From contig CAMFGY010000009.1 of NCBI GenBank assembly GCA_945952065.1, forward strand, positions 1 to 64,000: a stretch of DNA of 64,000 nt, read 5' to 3'. The notes under the pieces were generated by a model. The model saw only the letters and a program-made list of their open reading frames with translations, made no database searches and had not been told where the DNA came from. How positions within the stretch are numbered: the first letter of the stretch is position 1; the number at the start of each line of letters is the position of its first letter. The translations under genes were made by a program, and so were the position numbers. The DNA comes from an uncultured Burkholderiales bacterium (GTDB lineage Bacteria > Pseudomonadota > Gammaproteobacteria > Burkholderiales > Burkholderiaceae_C). This document shows, in pieces, positions 45,672-53,268 of this stretch.

Positions 45672-47126
45672 ATGGGCGTGAAAATGAAGTGGCCTGGCGC
45701 GGCGACGGCAACTCTGGCTTTGTGGCTTTGGGCCAGCGTCATGCTTTTGTCGGGCTGTGGCGGCGCAGGCGTTAGCCAAGAAAGCGTGCCAGCCCCAACG
45801 CCCAACAGCAAGCCGGCCGACCCTGGCGCCAGTGCGAACAGCAATGGCACCGGTGGCAGCGCGGGGTCGGGCAGCAGCGAGCGTCTGAGCTTGCTTGCCT
45901 ATGCCGCCAAACGCCAGAGCGCTCCCGCGGCCAATGCCGGTGCTGGCGCCTCCGAGAGTGAGCTGCGCATGTTGCAAACCGCCAGCTTGAGTCTGGCTGT
46001 GGCCCAGTTGCAGGCGCGGGCTTCGGCCGGCACTTGGCTGGGCAATGTGCAGGTCTCGCCGGCGCTCAGCGCCTCCTTGGAACAACTGCTGCGCGCCGCA
46101 GCGGCCGGGGCCACTTTGGCGCAAGTGCCGGCGCTGTTGCCCAATCTATCGACGGCGCGGCAGACCGCCGCCAGCCGTTGGGTGCAGCGAGATGTGTGGG
46201 CCCCGCCCGCACAGACCTTTACCGCGAGCTTTTTGCTGGGCAGTGATCTGCAGTCCGGTGCTTTGGGCTCGACGCAATGGCGCGCCGCACAGGCCGACTT
46301 TGCCGCGGGCAGTTCCCTGGAATTCAAGCGTGTGCTGCAAGAACTCTTGCCGCCCATGCTGCCGCAGAGTGAAGACTTTCTGAGCACTTTTTTGCCCGCG
46401 GCGCAGACCCGCTTGCTGGTGCTCGACAGCTTGCGCACCCGCATGTCTTGGCCCGAGATGCCCGAGCTCGTTTCGGGCCGCTTCGTCAATGAAAAAGGCG
46501 CGCCCGGGCGGGTCGAGATGCTGCGTTTGCGTCAAGGCGTGCAGCGTTTTCAGGGCAAGGACTTCAGCGCCGATCTGCTGCAGCAAGAAGAGTTTGTGCT
46601 GGTTTATTTGCGCCCCACGGCGAGCAGCTTGCAGGGTTTTTTGAGCAGCAGTTTGCAGCCGGCTTTCCAGCAGGTCTTGAATGCGGCCGATGCCAAGACC
46701 TTGCTGCCCGGTGAGCTGCTTTTGCCGCTGGTGCAAACCAGCTTGTCGTCCGATGTGGCCGCGCCTTTGCTGCGGGGCGGATTGCGTCTGGCGCAAGATG
46801 AGCTCCATGCCGACTTGAGTGGGCTCGATGGCGGCGGGGCTTTTGCGCGCTTTCAGTCACCGGCGGCCACGCTGCAAATCAGCGCCACCGGTGTGGATGT
46901 GCGTTCGGCCCATGTGCTGAGCTTGATCGGGCGCAGCCCGGGAGGGTTGGGGCCCAGCCCCGCGTCGGGCAGTGCTTGGCGGGAGCCGCTCCTGTTGCCG
47001 CTGGCCGGCGCCTGCAATGCCGCGTGGTCGTCGAGCGCCGGTTTCTTGCTTCTGTTGGATCGGCAGCGCATGGTCTTGAGCCTGAACGTGCTGGCCGATG
47101 CGGGCGCCACGCCCTGCGCTTCTTGA
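45672..47126 (+). CDS. Lipoprotein resembling a divergent serpin
   Basis: 484 residues from the ATG at 45672, with GGAGG nine bases upstream. Signal sequence with lipobox LLSGC (lipid-bearing C29), then a Ser/Gly/Pro linker to about 70. Further blocks recall the serpin fold: GNVQVSPALSASLEQLL and GATLAQVPALL (124-156, like helix B and its NxxxSPxS motif), LLVLDSLRTRMSW with GRVEMLRLRQGVQRFQGKD (248-297), LLLPLVQTSLSSDVAAPLL with ADLSGL (349-385), and the C-terminal strand pair GFLLLLDRQRMVLSLNVLAD (457-476). The hinge position (about 401-414) reads LQISATGVDVRSAH, without the GTEAAAAT pattern of inhibitory serpins. The family call is inference from pattern and order. It probably sits in a membrane facing the periplasm or outside. 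Confidence 0.55.
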   Translation: MGVKMKWPGAATATLALWLWASVMLLSGCGGAGVSQESVPAPTPNSKPADPGASANSNGTGGSAGSGSSERLSLLAYAAKRQSAPAANAGAGASESELRMLQTASLSLAVAQLQARASAGTWLGNVQVSPALSASLEQLLRAAAAGATLAQVPALLPNLSTARQTAASRWVQRDVWAPPAQTFTASFLLGSDLQSGALGSTQWRAAQADFAAGSSLEFKRVLQELLPPMLPQSEDFLSTFLPAAQTRLLVLDSLRTRMSWPEMPELVSGRFVNEKGAPGRVEMLRLRQGVQRFQGKDFSADLLQQEEFVLVYLRPTASSLQGFLSSSLQPAFQQVLNAADAKTLLPGELLLPLVQTSLSSDVAAPLLRGGLRLAQDELHADLSGLDGGGAFARFQSPAATLQISATGVDVRSAHVLSLIGRSPGGLGPSPASGSAWREPLLLPLAGACNAAWSSSAGFLLLLDRQRMVLSLNVLADAGATPCAS

Positions 47127-47223
47127 ACTGCACCGGCTGAGCTGCGCTCCTTGCACCTGTGGCTGAAGCAGGCGGGCCTGCTTCTACAATCTGGCCACTT
47201 TTTGAACCAGCTTTTGTCCCACC

Positions 47224-48465
47224 ATGCCAGTCAATCTCAACGCCCCTGATCCCGCCGCCTTGCATGCCGTTCCCGGCGTTCGATTGGGCATCACCATGGC
47301 GGGCATCCGCAAGGCCGACCGGCGCGATCTGAGCGTGATTGCGCTGGACGAAGGAGCCTCGGTGGCGGGCGTGTTCACCCGCAACCGCTTCTGCGCGGCA
47401 CCCGTGCAGATCTGCCGTCAGCACTTGGCCGCTGCGGCGGCGGGCGGGGCGGGCATTCGCGCCATCTTGGTCAACACTGGCAATGCCAATGCCGGCACCG
47501 GCGCTGATGGCCTCGCTCGGGCGCAGCAAAGCTGCCAGGCCCTGGCGCAGTTGATGGGCGTACAGCCCGAGCAGATCCTGCCTTTTTCCACCGGCGTGAT
47601 CATGGAAACACTGCCGGTGGATCGCATCATTGCCGGCTTGCCCGCCGCGATTGCCGCCCTGCGCCCGGACGCTTGGGCCGAAGCCGCGCAGGGCATCATG
47701 ACCACCGACACATTGCCCAAGGCCGCGTCTACCCAGGTGCAGATCCAGGGTCATACCGTCACCCTCACCGGCATCAGCAAGGGGGCCGGCATGATCCGCC
47801 CGAATATGGCGACCATGCTGGGCTATGTGGCCACCGATGCGAACATCAACCCAGCTCTCTTGCAGGCCCTGGTCACCGAGGCGGCTGACGCCTCCTTCAA
47901 CCGCATCACCATCGATGGTGACACTTCCACCAACGACTCCTTTGTCTTGATTGCCACGCACAAGGCGGGGCATGCGCGGATTGAATCGCTGGATTCGGCC
48001 GAAGCCAAGATCCTGCGTGCGGCGCTGATCCAGGTGTCGCAGCAGTTGGCGCAAGCCATCGTGCGTGATGGCGAAGGTGCCACCAAGTTCATCACCATCG
48101 AGGTCGAAGGCGGCCGCGACGAGGCCGAGTGCCAGTTGGCCGCATATGCCATCGCACATTCCCCGCTGGTCAAGACCGCCTTCTTCGCCAGCGACCCGAA
48201 CCTGGGCCGCATCTTGGCGGCCGTGGGCTACGCCGGCATTGCCGATCTGGACCAGACCTTGATCGATATGCATCTGGACGATGTGCTGGTGGTACAGGCC
48301 GGTGGCCGCCATCCGGCCTACCGAGAAGAAGACGGCCAGCGCGTCATGAAGCAGGCCGAGATCACGGTGCGGGTCGGCTTGAACCGCGGCAGTGCTCGCA
48401 CCACGGTCTGGACCTGTGATCTGAGCCACGACTACGTCAGCATCAACGCCGACTATCGTTCTTGA
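47224..48465 (+). CDS. argJ: Bifunctional glutamate N-acetyltransferase/amino-acid acetyltransferase ArgJ
   Basis: 413 residues. [19 protein letters not shown] opens the fold. The self-cleavage site is in [18 protein letters not shown], where the Thr of MAT-M becomes the N-terminal nucleophile of the beta chain (about residue 196). [12 protein letters not shown] and [20 protein letters not shown] are further ArgJ blocks. It moves acetyl from N-acetylornithine to glutamate in arginine synthesis, and in the bifunctional form also uses acetyl-CoA. It is a single gene facing the SPOR-ended protein convergently. Confidence 0.95.
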   Translation: MPVNLNAPDPAALHAVPGVRLGITMAGIRKADRRDLSVIALDEGASVAGVFTRNRFCAAPVQICRQHLAAAAAGGAGIRAILVNTGNANAGTGADGLARAQQSCQALAQLMGVQPEQILPFSTGVIMETLPVDRIIAGLPAAIAALRPDAWAEAAQGIMTTDTLPKAASTQVQIQGHTVTLTGISKGAGMIRPNMATMLGYVATDANINPALLQALVTEAADASFNRITIDGDTSTNDSFVLIATHKAGHARIESLDSAEAKILRAALIQVSQQLAQAIVRDGEGATKFITIEVEGGRDEAECQLAAYAIAHSPLVKTAFFASDPNLGRILAAVGYAGIADLDQTLIDMHLDDVLVVQAGGRHPAYREEDGQRVMKQAEITVRVGLNRGSARTTVWTCDLSHDYVSINADYRS

Positions 48466-48477
48466 TATCGCTCTTGA

Positions 48478-50241
48478 TCAAAAGTCCACCGCCTTGGTGC
48501 GCATGCCTCGCGCGACCAAGGTGGCATTGATCAGCTGCGCTTCCTCGCGGCTCGCAAAGGGCCACACGGCGGGGCGATAGCCCTCTGGGGTTTGGAACAC
48601 CTGAGCTTGCAAAGGGCTGCGGCTGGACTGGGTCGGCGCCAGCAGGCTGCGCATGCGTTCCAGCGTCGCCTCGGCTTCGGCCTTGTTGGCGCTCACCGGG
48701 CCCACCAGGGCCACCACCGGCTTGTTGGCCATGCCTGTCACGCGCGCGGCGGCTGCGGCGCCCTCCAGCTTGCCACTGCTGCCGCTGATGGCCGTTGGGC
48801 TGCTGTCCAGCTTGGTGCTGGGGCTCTTGGCGTCGGGCGCCTCGCTGGGGCGAGCGTCTTTGCCCGACGCTTTGGCCTTGCCGCCCGGGCTTGCCGTGCT
48901 GTCGGACTTGGCTTCGGCTTTGCTGCTGCCGCTGCCGCTGCCGCTGCTACTGCTGCCGGGCTGCTTGTCGCTGCTGGCTTTGTCCGCTTCTTTGGCGGCG
49001 GGTTCCTCGGCCGGCGCGCGCAGCGGTGGGGCGCTGCGTCCCGGGATGGGCTTGACGATCATCGGCCGGATGTCGGGGCGCGGTGCATTTTTGTCGATGC
49101 CGGCCTCGGCCTGTTCTTCGGGCGACGGTGTTTGTTTTGCCTTGGTCTTGGCGGCCTCGGCTTCGGCGGCTGCGGCGGCCATGGCTTCACGCTGCGCCGC
49201 CGCACTGGCCGCCAAGTCCAGGGCGGGCGCGGCGACTGCCGGCAACACAGCGCTGGATGCCGCGGATGTCGTTGTGGATGCAGATGCCGCAGCCTCGGGC
49301 GCTGCCCAGGCTTCACTGGCGGCTGTGCTGCCGGCGGAGGCGGGCGAAGCGGCGCTTTCCGCAGCCACCGCCGATGAAGCTGCGGTGGACGCTGCCAAGG
49401 AGGCCGAGGCCGCCGATGCGCTCTGCTCGGCCGACACCGGCTCGCTGGCGCTGTGAGGCTTGAGGATCAGGCCGGGCATCCACAGCGCGGCGCCAAAGCC
49501 GAGCAGGCTGAGACTCAGCAAAGCCGCCACAGCCACTCGGGGCCCGCTCAGGCAGCGTCGCCCCAAGATCTGGGCCTGTTGCCCGCCGCGGCCCACCAAG
49601 ACGCGGCTGCGCGAACGCCCGGCATCAATGGCCGCGCTCATCAAAAACAGTTCAAAGGGCCAGGCATTGCCACTGCTGGCGCCTCCCCGGCTCATCAAGG
49701 CGTCATCGATGGAGACAATGCGAAGCGGCCAGCTGGCATCGCCGGGCTGGGTGGAATAGCCTTGTTTTTGCGCGAATTTGGCAATGCGCTTGGGCGACAA
49801 GCCGGCCACAAAGCGCTCGCTGAAGGCGGGCCAGATCTGCCCGCCCTGGGCCGAAGCCGCCGCAGCGCCTGGGCCGCGTCGCCAAAAAGCCAAGCGCCCC
49901 AGCCAAGCCTTCAGTCCTGCCTCGGGCTTGCCGGGCTGGCCCGGCGGAGCCTCTTGGTCGGCCAAGGCGTCCAGGTGGGCGGCATTGGTGTTGGCCGCGA
50001 CCGTGTGTTCATCATCCCAGGCGGCGGCCAGGCTTTCGGGCGAGATCTCCTCGGTCAGCACCGGCTCGATGGGGCCGCGCGGATCGGCGTTGCGGCTGGA
50101 GCCCCCCGGGCTCGCCGCCGAACCGCTGCGCATGAAAGGCAGGGCCACCACGCCAATCGTGTGGACGTCATAAATGGTGATCCGTTTCGCGAGCGGATGG
50201 CGGTTATGCCAGATCACCACTTGCTCGGCCAATCGATCCAT
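48478..50241 (-). CDS. Hypothetical membrane protein with C-terminal SPOR-like domain
   Basis: 587 residues. An N-terminal cytoplasmic part of about 230 residues (start RLAEQVVIWHNRHPLAKRI) is followed by one membrane segment near 234-255 (VAVAALLSLSLLGFGAALW). Then comes a very long Ala/Ser/Pro/Lys-rich periplasmic linker (about 260-490) and a C-terminal region with VALVGPVSANKAEAEATLER and VWPFASREEAQLINATLVAR that matches the SPOR fold, which binds denuded peptidoglycan at division sites in other proteins. The N-terminal part is not recognised. A septal or cell-wall role is inference. Similar genes are seen in beta-proteobacteria as unnamed proteins. Confidence 0.65.
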   Translation of the reverse strand: MDRLAEQVVIWHNRHPLAKRITIYDVHTIGVVALPFMRSGSAASPGGSSRNADPRGPIEPVLTEEISPESLAAAWDDEHTVAANTNAAHLDALADQEAPPGQPGKPEAGLKAWLGRLAFWRRGPGAAAASAQGGQIWPAFSERFVAGLSPKRIAKFAQKQGYSTQPGDASWPLRIVSIDDALMSRGGASSGNAWPFELFLMSAAIDAGRSRSRVLVGRGGQQAQILGRRCLSGPRVAVAALLSLSLLGFGAALWMPGLILKPHSASEPVSAEQSASAASASLAASTAASSAVAAESAASPASAGSTAASEAWAAPEAAASASTTTSAASSAVLPAVAAPALDLAASAAAQREAMAAAAAEAEAAKTKAKQTPSPEEQAEAGIDKNAPRPDIRPMIVKPIPGRSAPPLRAPAEEPAAKEADKASSDKQPGSSSSGSGSGSSKAEAKSDSTASPGGKAKASGKDARPSEAPDAKSPSTKLDSSPTAISGSSGKLEGAAAAARVTGMANKPVVALVGPVSANKAEAEATLERMRSLLAPTQSSRSPLQAQVFQTPEGYRPAVWPFASREEAQLINATLVARGMRTKAVDF

Positions 50242-50445
50242 GGGCGCGCAGTCTTCTTGGTTGGGTTGCTTGAGGCTTTGCCGGAAGTATCTCGCAGACT
50301 CAGCGGTGCGCCCGCCCGCAGCCCCGTTTTGATGCCCGAATAAGCAGGGCTTTTGCCCATGAGCCCTGCAGCCTTTGCGTGCAGCCCCCTACCAACAGTC
50401 GCCACCGGTTCGAGATGGCATGAGGCTTGCGTAGCACTCGGTTCT

Positions 50446-51111
50446 ATGAAGCCTGCTGCCCCACCTCATGACGAAGAGACCCATGCCGAACCGTGTGGCG
50501 GCGATCCGATGCCGGCTAAAACACGCTCGGCGTTGGACGCTTTTGGCTACGCCAGCCTGCTGGTGGCGGAGCTCAACGGCCGTTGCACCTGGCACAGCGC
50601 TCTGGCGCGCAGCCTGATGTCGGTGTACTTCAGCGGGGCGCATTTTGAGCGTGGCTGGTTGCCGCCCGAGATCTTGCTCTGGCTGCACCGCGAAGCCCTG
50701 CGTCGCCGGGCCGGGGCGCCACCCCGTGACCTGAGTGTGTTGGCGCAGCCGGGAGGGATGTTGCCGCAGCGCGCCGGCGCGAGCGCGGCGCGCAAGCGTC
50801 TGTGCTTGACCCTGCACTCGGTGGACCCCGACACCTTGGGCGAGGGCCAGTGGCTGATCGTGCTGCGCGAAGCCGATGCCGCGGCCTTGATGGATGCCTT
50901 GATGCGGCATTACGGCCTGAGCCTCAGCGAGGCCGAGCTGGTGTTTGCCTGGCTGCAAGGGGAGGCGGGCACCGAATTGGTGAGCTTGATGACTTCAAGC
51001 CCCGAACTGGTGCAAGGCGGCATGGCGGCCTTGTGGCGCAAGCTGGGCGTGGCCGATGCCGAGCAGGCCTGCGCCCTGGTGCGTCGTCAGTTGACGGAGG
51101 GCTTGCTGTAG
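50446..51111 (+). CDS. Hypothetical regulator-like protein with degenerate LuxR-type C-terminus
   Basis: About 221 residues; ATGs at 50359, 50446 and 50509 are all possible. The body (about 40-140) resembles an unnamed sensor-like region ending before YGLSLSEAELVFAWLQGEAG and WRKLGVADAEQACALVRR. These two segments line up with the first helices and the end of a LuxR/GerE HTH (normally LTxRExEVLxLxAxGxSxKEIA and KLGVxxRxxAV), but the recognition-helix part has lost its usual NKEIA/T-V-K residues. DNA binding is therefore doubtful. It is divergent from the SPOR protein and faces the FGE-like gene. Confidence 0.5.
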   Translation: MKPAAPPHDEETHAEPCGGDPMPAKTRSALDAFGYASLLVAELNGRCTWHSALARSLMSVYFSGAHFERGWLPPEILLWLHREALRRRAGAPPRDLSVLAQPGGMLPQRAGASAARKRLCLTLHSVDPDTLGEGQWLIVLREADAAALMDALMRHYGLSLSEAELVFAWLQGEAGTELVSLMTSSPELVQGGMAALWRKLGVADAEQACALVRRQLTEGLL

Positions 51112-51122
51112 TTGCTTGCCCC

Positions 51123-52241
51123 TTAGGGGGGCGATTGAGGCGGCTTGAGCGCGATGCTGGGCTGCGCCCCCAACTCGCGCACTAAGCGCACGCCCAGCAA
51201 GGTGTAGCGCGTCTCGGGCGCGTTCCAGTTGCGGTAGGCGGCGCGCGCATAAAACGGCCAGGTGTGCCAGGAGCCGCCGCGCCGCACCCGCACCTCGCCA
51301 CTGGGCGGCCCTTGCGGATCAATCGCCAAGCCCAGCGCGGCTGAGCTCGCGTAGTAGTCGTCGGCATGCCAGTCGGCCACCCATTCCCAGACATTGCCGT
51401 GCATATCGAACAAACCCCAGGCGTTGGGCGCGAAGGAGCCCACCGGAGCGGTAAAGGCAAAGCCGTCGCCTCGCCCCTGCAGCCCTTGCAGCGCGTGCTG
51501 CTGCCACTTGGGCCAGAGTTCGGCGCTGTCACGGTCAAAGACATTGGCCACTTGGAGCAGTGATTGCGGCGCATCGCCGGAATGGAAATGGCTGCGGGTG
51601 CCGGCGCGCGCGGCGTACTCCCACTCGGCCTCGGTGGGCAGTCGGTAGCGAATGCCTTCGGTCTTGCTCAGCCAATCGGCCAAGGCCACCGCATCGAACC
51701 AAGTGATGTTGACGACGGGGTGCTCATCGGTCTGGGCAAAGCCCGGGTTCAGCCAGGAGTACTGCGGCTTGCGCCCTTCAAAGGCATCGCCCCGCGGGCT
51801 GGTGGCGGGGTCGTAGTCTTGGCGATAGCCATAGCCGCCGCTGCCGTCGCGGATGGACTCGGGCACATAGCCGGAGGCCTGCACAAATCGTTTGAATTGC
51901 CCCACCGTGACCTCATGCATGCCCATGGCAAAAGCCCGGCTGATGCGCACCCGGTGCACCGGCGCTTCGTCTTGCAGTTTTTCAAAACGGCTGCGCTCCA
52001 GCAAGGGAAAGGTCTGGGCCAGTGCTTCGACGGACGCCTCGCTGCCCATCCAAAACTCCCCGGCGGGGATGCAAACAAAGCGCATACCGAGGGTGTTGGT
52101 CCAGGGGCCGGTGGAGGGTCCTGTGCAGCTTGCTGGGGTAGGTGGGGGCGGTGATGCGGCTTGGCCCGCGCCTCCCAAGAAGGCAGCGATCAGGAGAAGG
52201 ATTGCAGAGGAAGGGCGCAATGGGTGTTGCATGCGAGCCAT
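51123..52241 (-). CDS. Exported FGE/SUMF1-fold protein without catalytic cysteines
   Basis: 372 residues from the ATG at 52241. Signal peptide near residues 4-29 (SSAILLLIAAFLGGAGQA), then a formylglycine-generating-enzyme fold: GMRFVCIPAGEFWMGSE, HEVTVGQFKRFV, HPVVNITWFDAVALADWLS, RLPTEAEWEYAARAGT, WGLFDMHGNVWEWVADW and RVRRGGSWHTWPFYARAAYR. In sulfatase-activating FGE the last block holds two cysteines (RGGSWxC...C); here both are absent, so formylglycine formation is unlikely. It is closer to the many periplasmic SUMF1 proteins of unknown or binding function. No sulfatase gene is near. Confidence 0.8.
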   Translation of the reverse strand: MARMQHPLRPSSAILLLIAAFLGGAGQAASPPPPTPASCTGPSTGPWTNTLGMRFVCIPAGEFWMGSEASVEALAQTFPLLERSRFEKLQDEAPVHRVRISRAFAMGMHEVTVGQFKRFVQASGYVPESIRDGSGGYGYRQDYDPATSPRGDAFEGRKPQYSWLNPGFAQTDEHPVVNITWFDAVALADWLSKTEGIRYRLPTEAEWEYAARAGTRSHFHSGDAPQSLLQVANVFDRDSAELWPKWQQHALQGLQGRGDGFAFTAPVGSFAPNAWGLFDMHGNVWEWVADWHADDYYASSAALGLAIDPQGPPSGEVRVRRGGSWHTWPFYARAAYRNWNAPETRYTLLGVRLVRELGAQPSIALKPPQSPP

Positions 52242-52490
52242 CCTAATTTGATTTGTCCGGGCACGGGTGCAGGGCAAGCCCGAGGCGGCGTTCAGCGCAG
52301 CATGGGCGATGTTTTTAAAGCCGGCCCACCGTCCGAGGCCCCGCCGTTCATCCGCCCGAATCTGCAGTGTGTCGCAAGGCCGCCCGGCTGGGGCAGGGGT
52401 GCGGACTACCATGCGGCCGCGGCTGGGCTTGACGCTGGGCCGCGCGGCGCAAAGGAGGGGGCAGGGTGTGCCCCATAGGGAGCCAAAGCC

Positions 52491-52688
52491 ATGAAATTTT
52501 TGCTGTGGTTGCTGCTCTTGGTGCTGTGCTGGCCACTGGCCTTGCTGGCGCTGATCTTGTGGCCGCTGGTTTGGCTTTTGAGCCTGCCTTTTCGCTTGAT
52601 CGGCATCAGCGTGGAGGCGGTGTTCGCCTTGCTCAAAACGCTGTTGTTCCTGCCCGCGCGTCTCTTGGGTTACCGAGAGCGTCCTTGA
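52491..52688 (+). CDS. Tiny hydrophobic membrane protein
   Basis: 65 residues, AGGGAG eight bases before the ATG. Nearly half are Leu; one or two membrane helices (about 3-30 and 42-57) with the basic ending ARLLGYRERP. It starts MKFLLWLLLLVLCWPLALLA. No known family is recognised. It is divergent from the FGE-like gene and 40 bases before the GNAT gene. It is likely real because of its good ribosome binding site and typical membrane-protein composition. Confidence 0.55.
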   Translation: MKFLLWLLLLVLCWPLALLALILWPLVWLLSLPFRLIGISVEAVFALLKTLLFLPARLLGYRERP

Positions 52689-52728
52689 CGACACGGCGAT
52701 ATTGCCGCGTCTTATCTCTTTTCACACG

Positions 52729-53268
52729 ATGCACATCAGACCTTATTTGGATCAAGACTGGCCGCGTGTCTGCGCCATCCATGACGCCGCTCGGCAAGAC
52801 GAACTGGCCGCCGCCGATTTGAGCGCGGCTTTCTTGACCCTGGAAGAAACCGCCGAGAACGAGGGCTTTCACGACTATCAGCTGCGCGTGCTGGAGCGAG
52901 AGGGGCAGCTGCTCGCCTTTGTGGCCTTCAGCGCCGATGAACTGGCCTGGCTGTACGTCGACCCGGCCTGTTATGGCCAGGGCCTGGGTTCGGCCCTGGT
53001 TCAGGCGGCCTTGCGCGAAACCGGCGCGCCCATGAGCGCCGAGGTGCTGCAAGGCAATCAAGCGGCCCTGTCGCTTTACCTCAAGGCCGGCTTTGTTGTG
53101 CAAGGACTCGCCCATGGGCGCATGCCGGGCAATGAACGATTTGCGGTCACGGTCCAGCAGTTGCAGCATCCGGGCCTTGGTCCCGCTGAAGCCCGTCCGA
53201 GGAGACAGATGCGGTCTGAGCCGCGCGCGTCGCAAGGGGCTTTGAACGAGGCTGGGCCTAGAGCTTGA
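52729..53268 (+). CDS. GNAT family N-acetyltransferase
   Basis: 179 residues from the ATG at 52729. One GNAT domain: IRPYLDQDWPRVCAIHDAA at the start, LAWLYVDPACYGQGLGSALV (about 75-94, acetyl-CoA loop), EVLQGNQAALSLYLKAGF (about 105-122). After about residue 145 a tail without family features runs into the convergent receptor gene, overlapping it by 11 bases. The substrate is unknown. Confidence 0.85.
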   Translation: MHIRPYLDQDWPRVCAIHDAARQDELAAADLSAAFLTLEETAENEGFHDYQLRVLEREGQLLAFVAFSADELAWLYVDPACYGQGLGSALVQAALRETGAPMSAEVLQGNQAALSLYLKAGFVVQGLAHGRMPGNERFAVTVQQLQHPGLGPAEARPRRQMRSEPRASQGALNEAGPRA

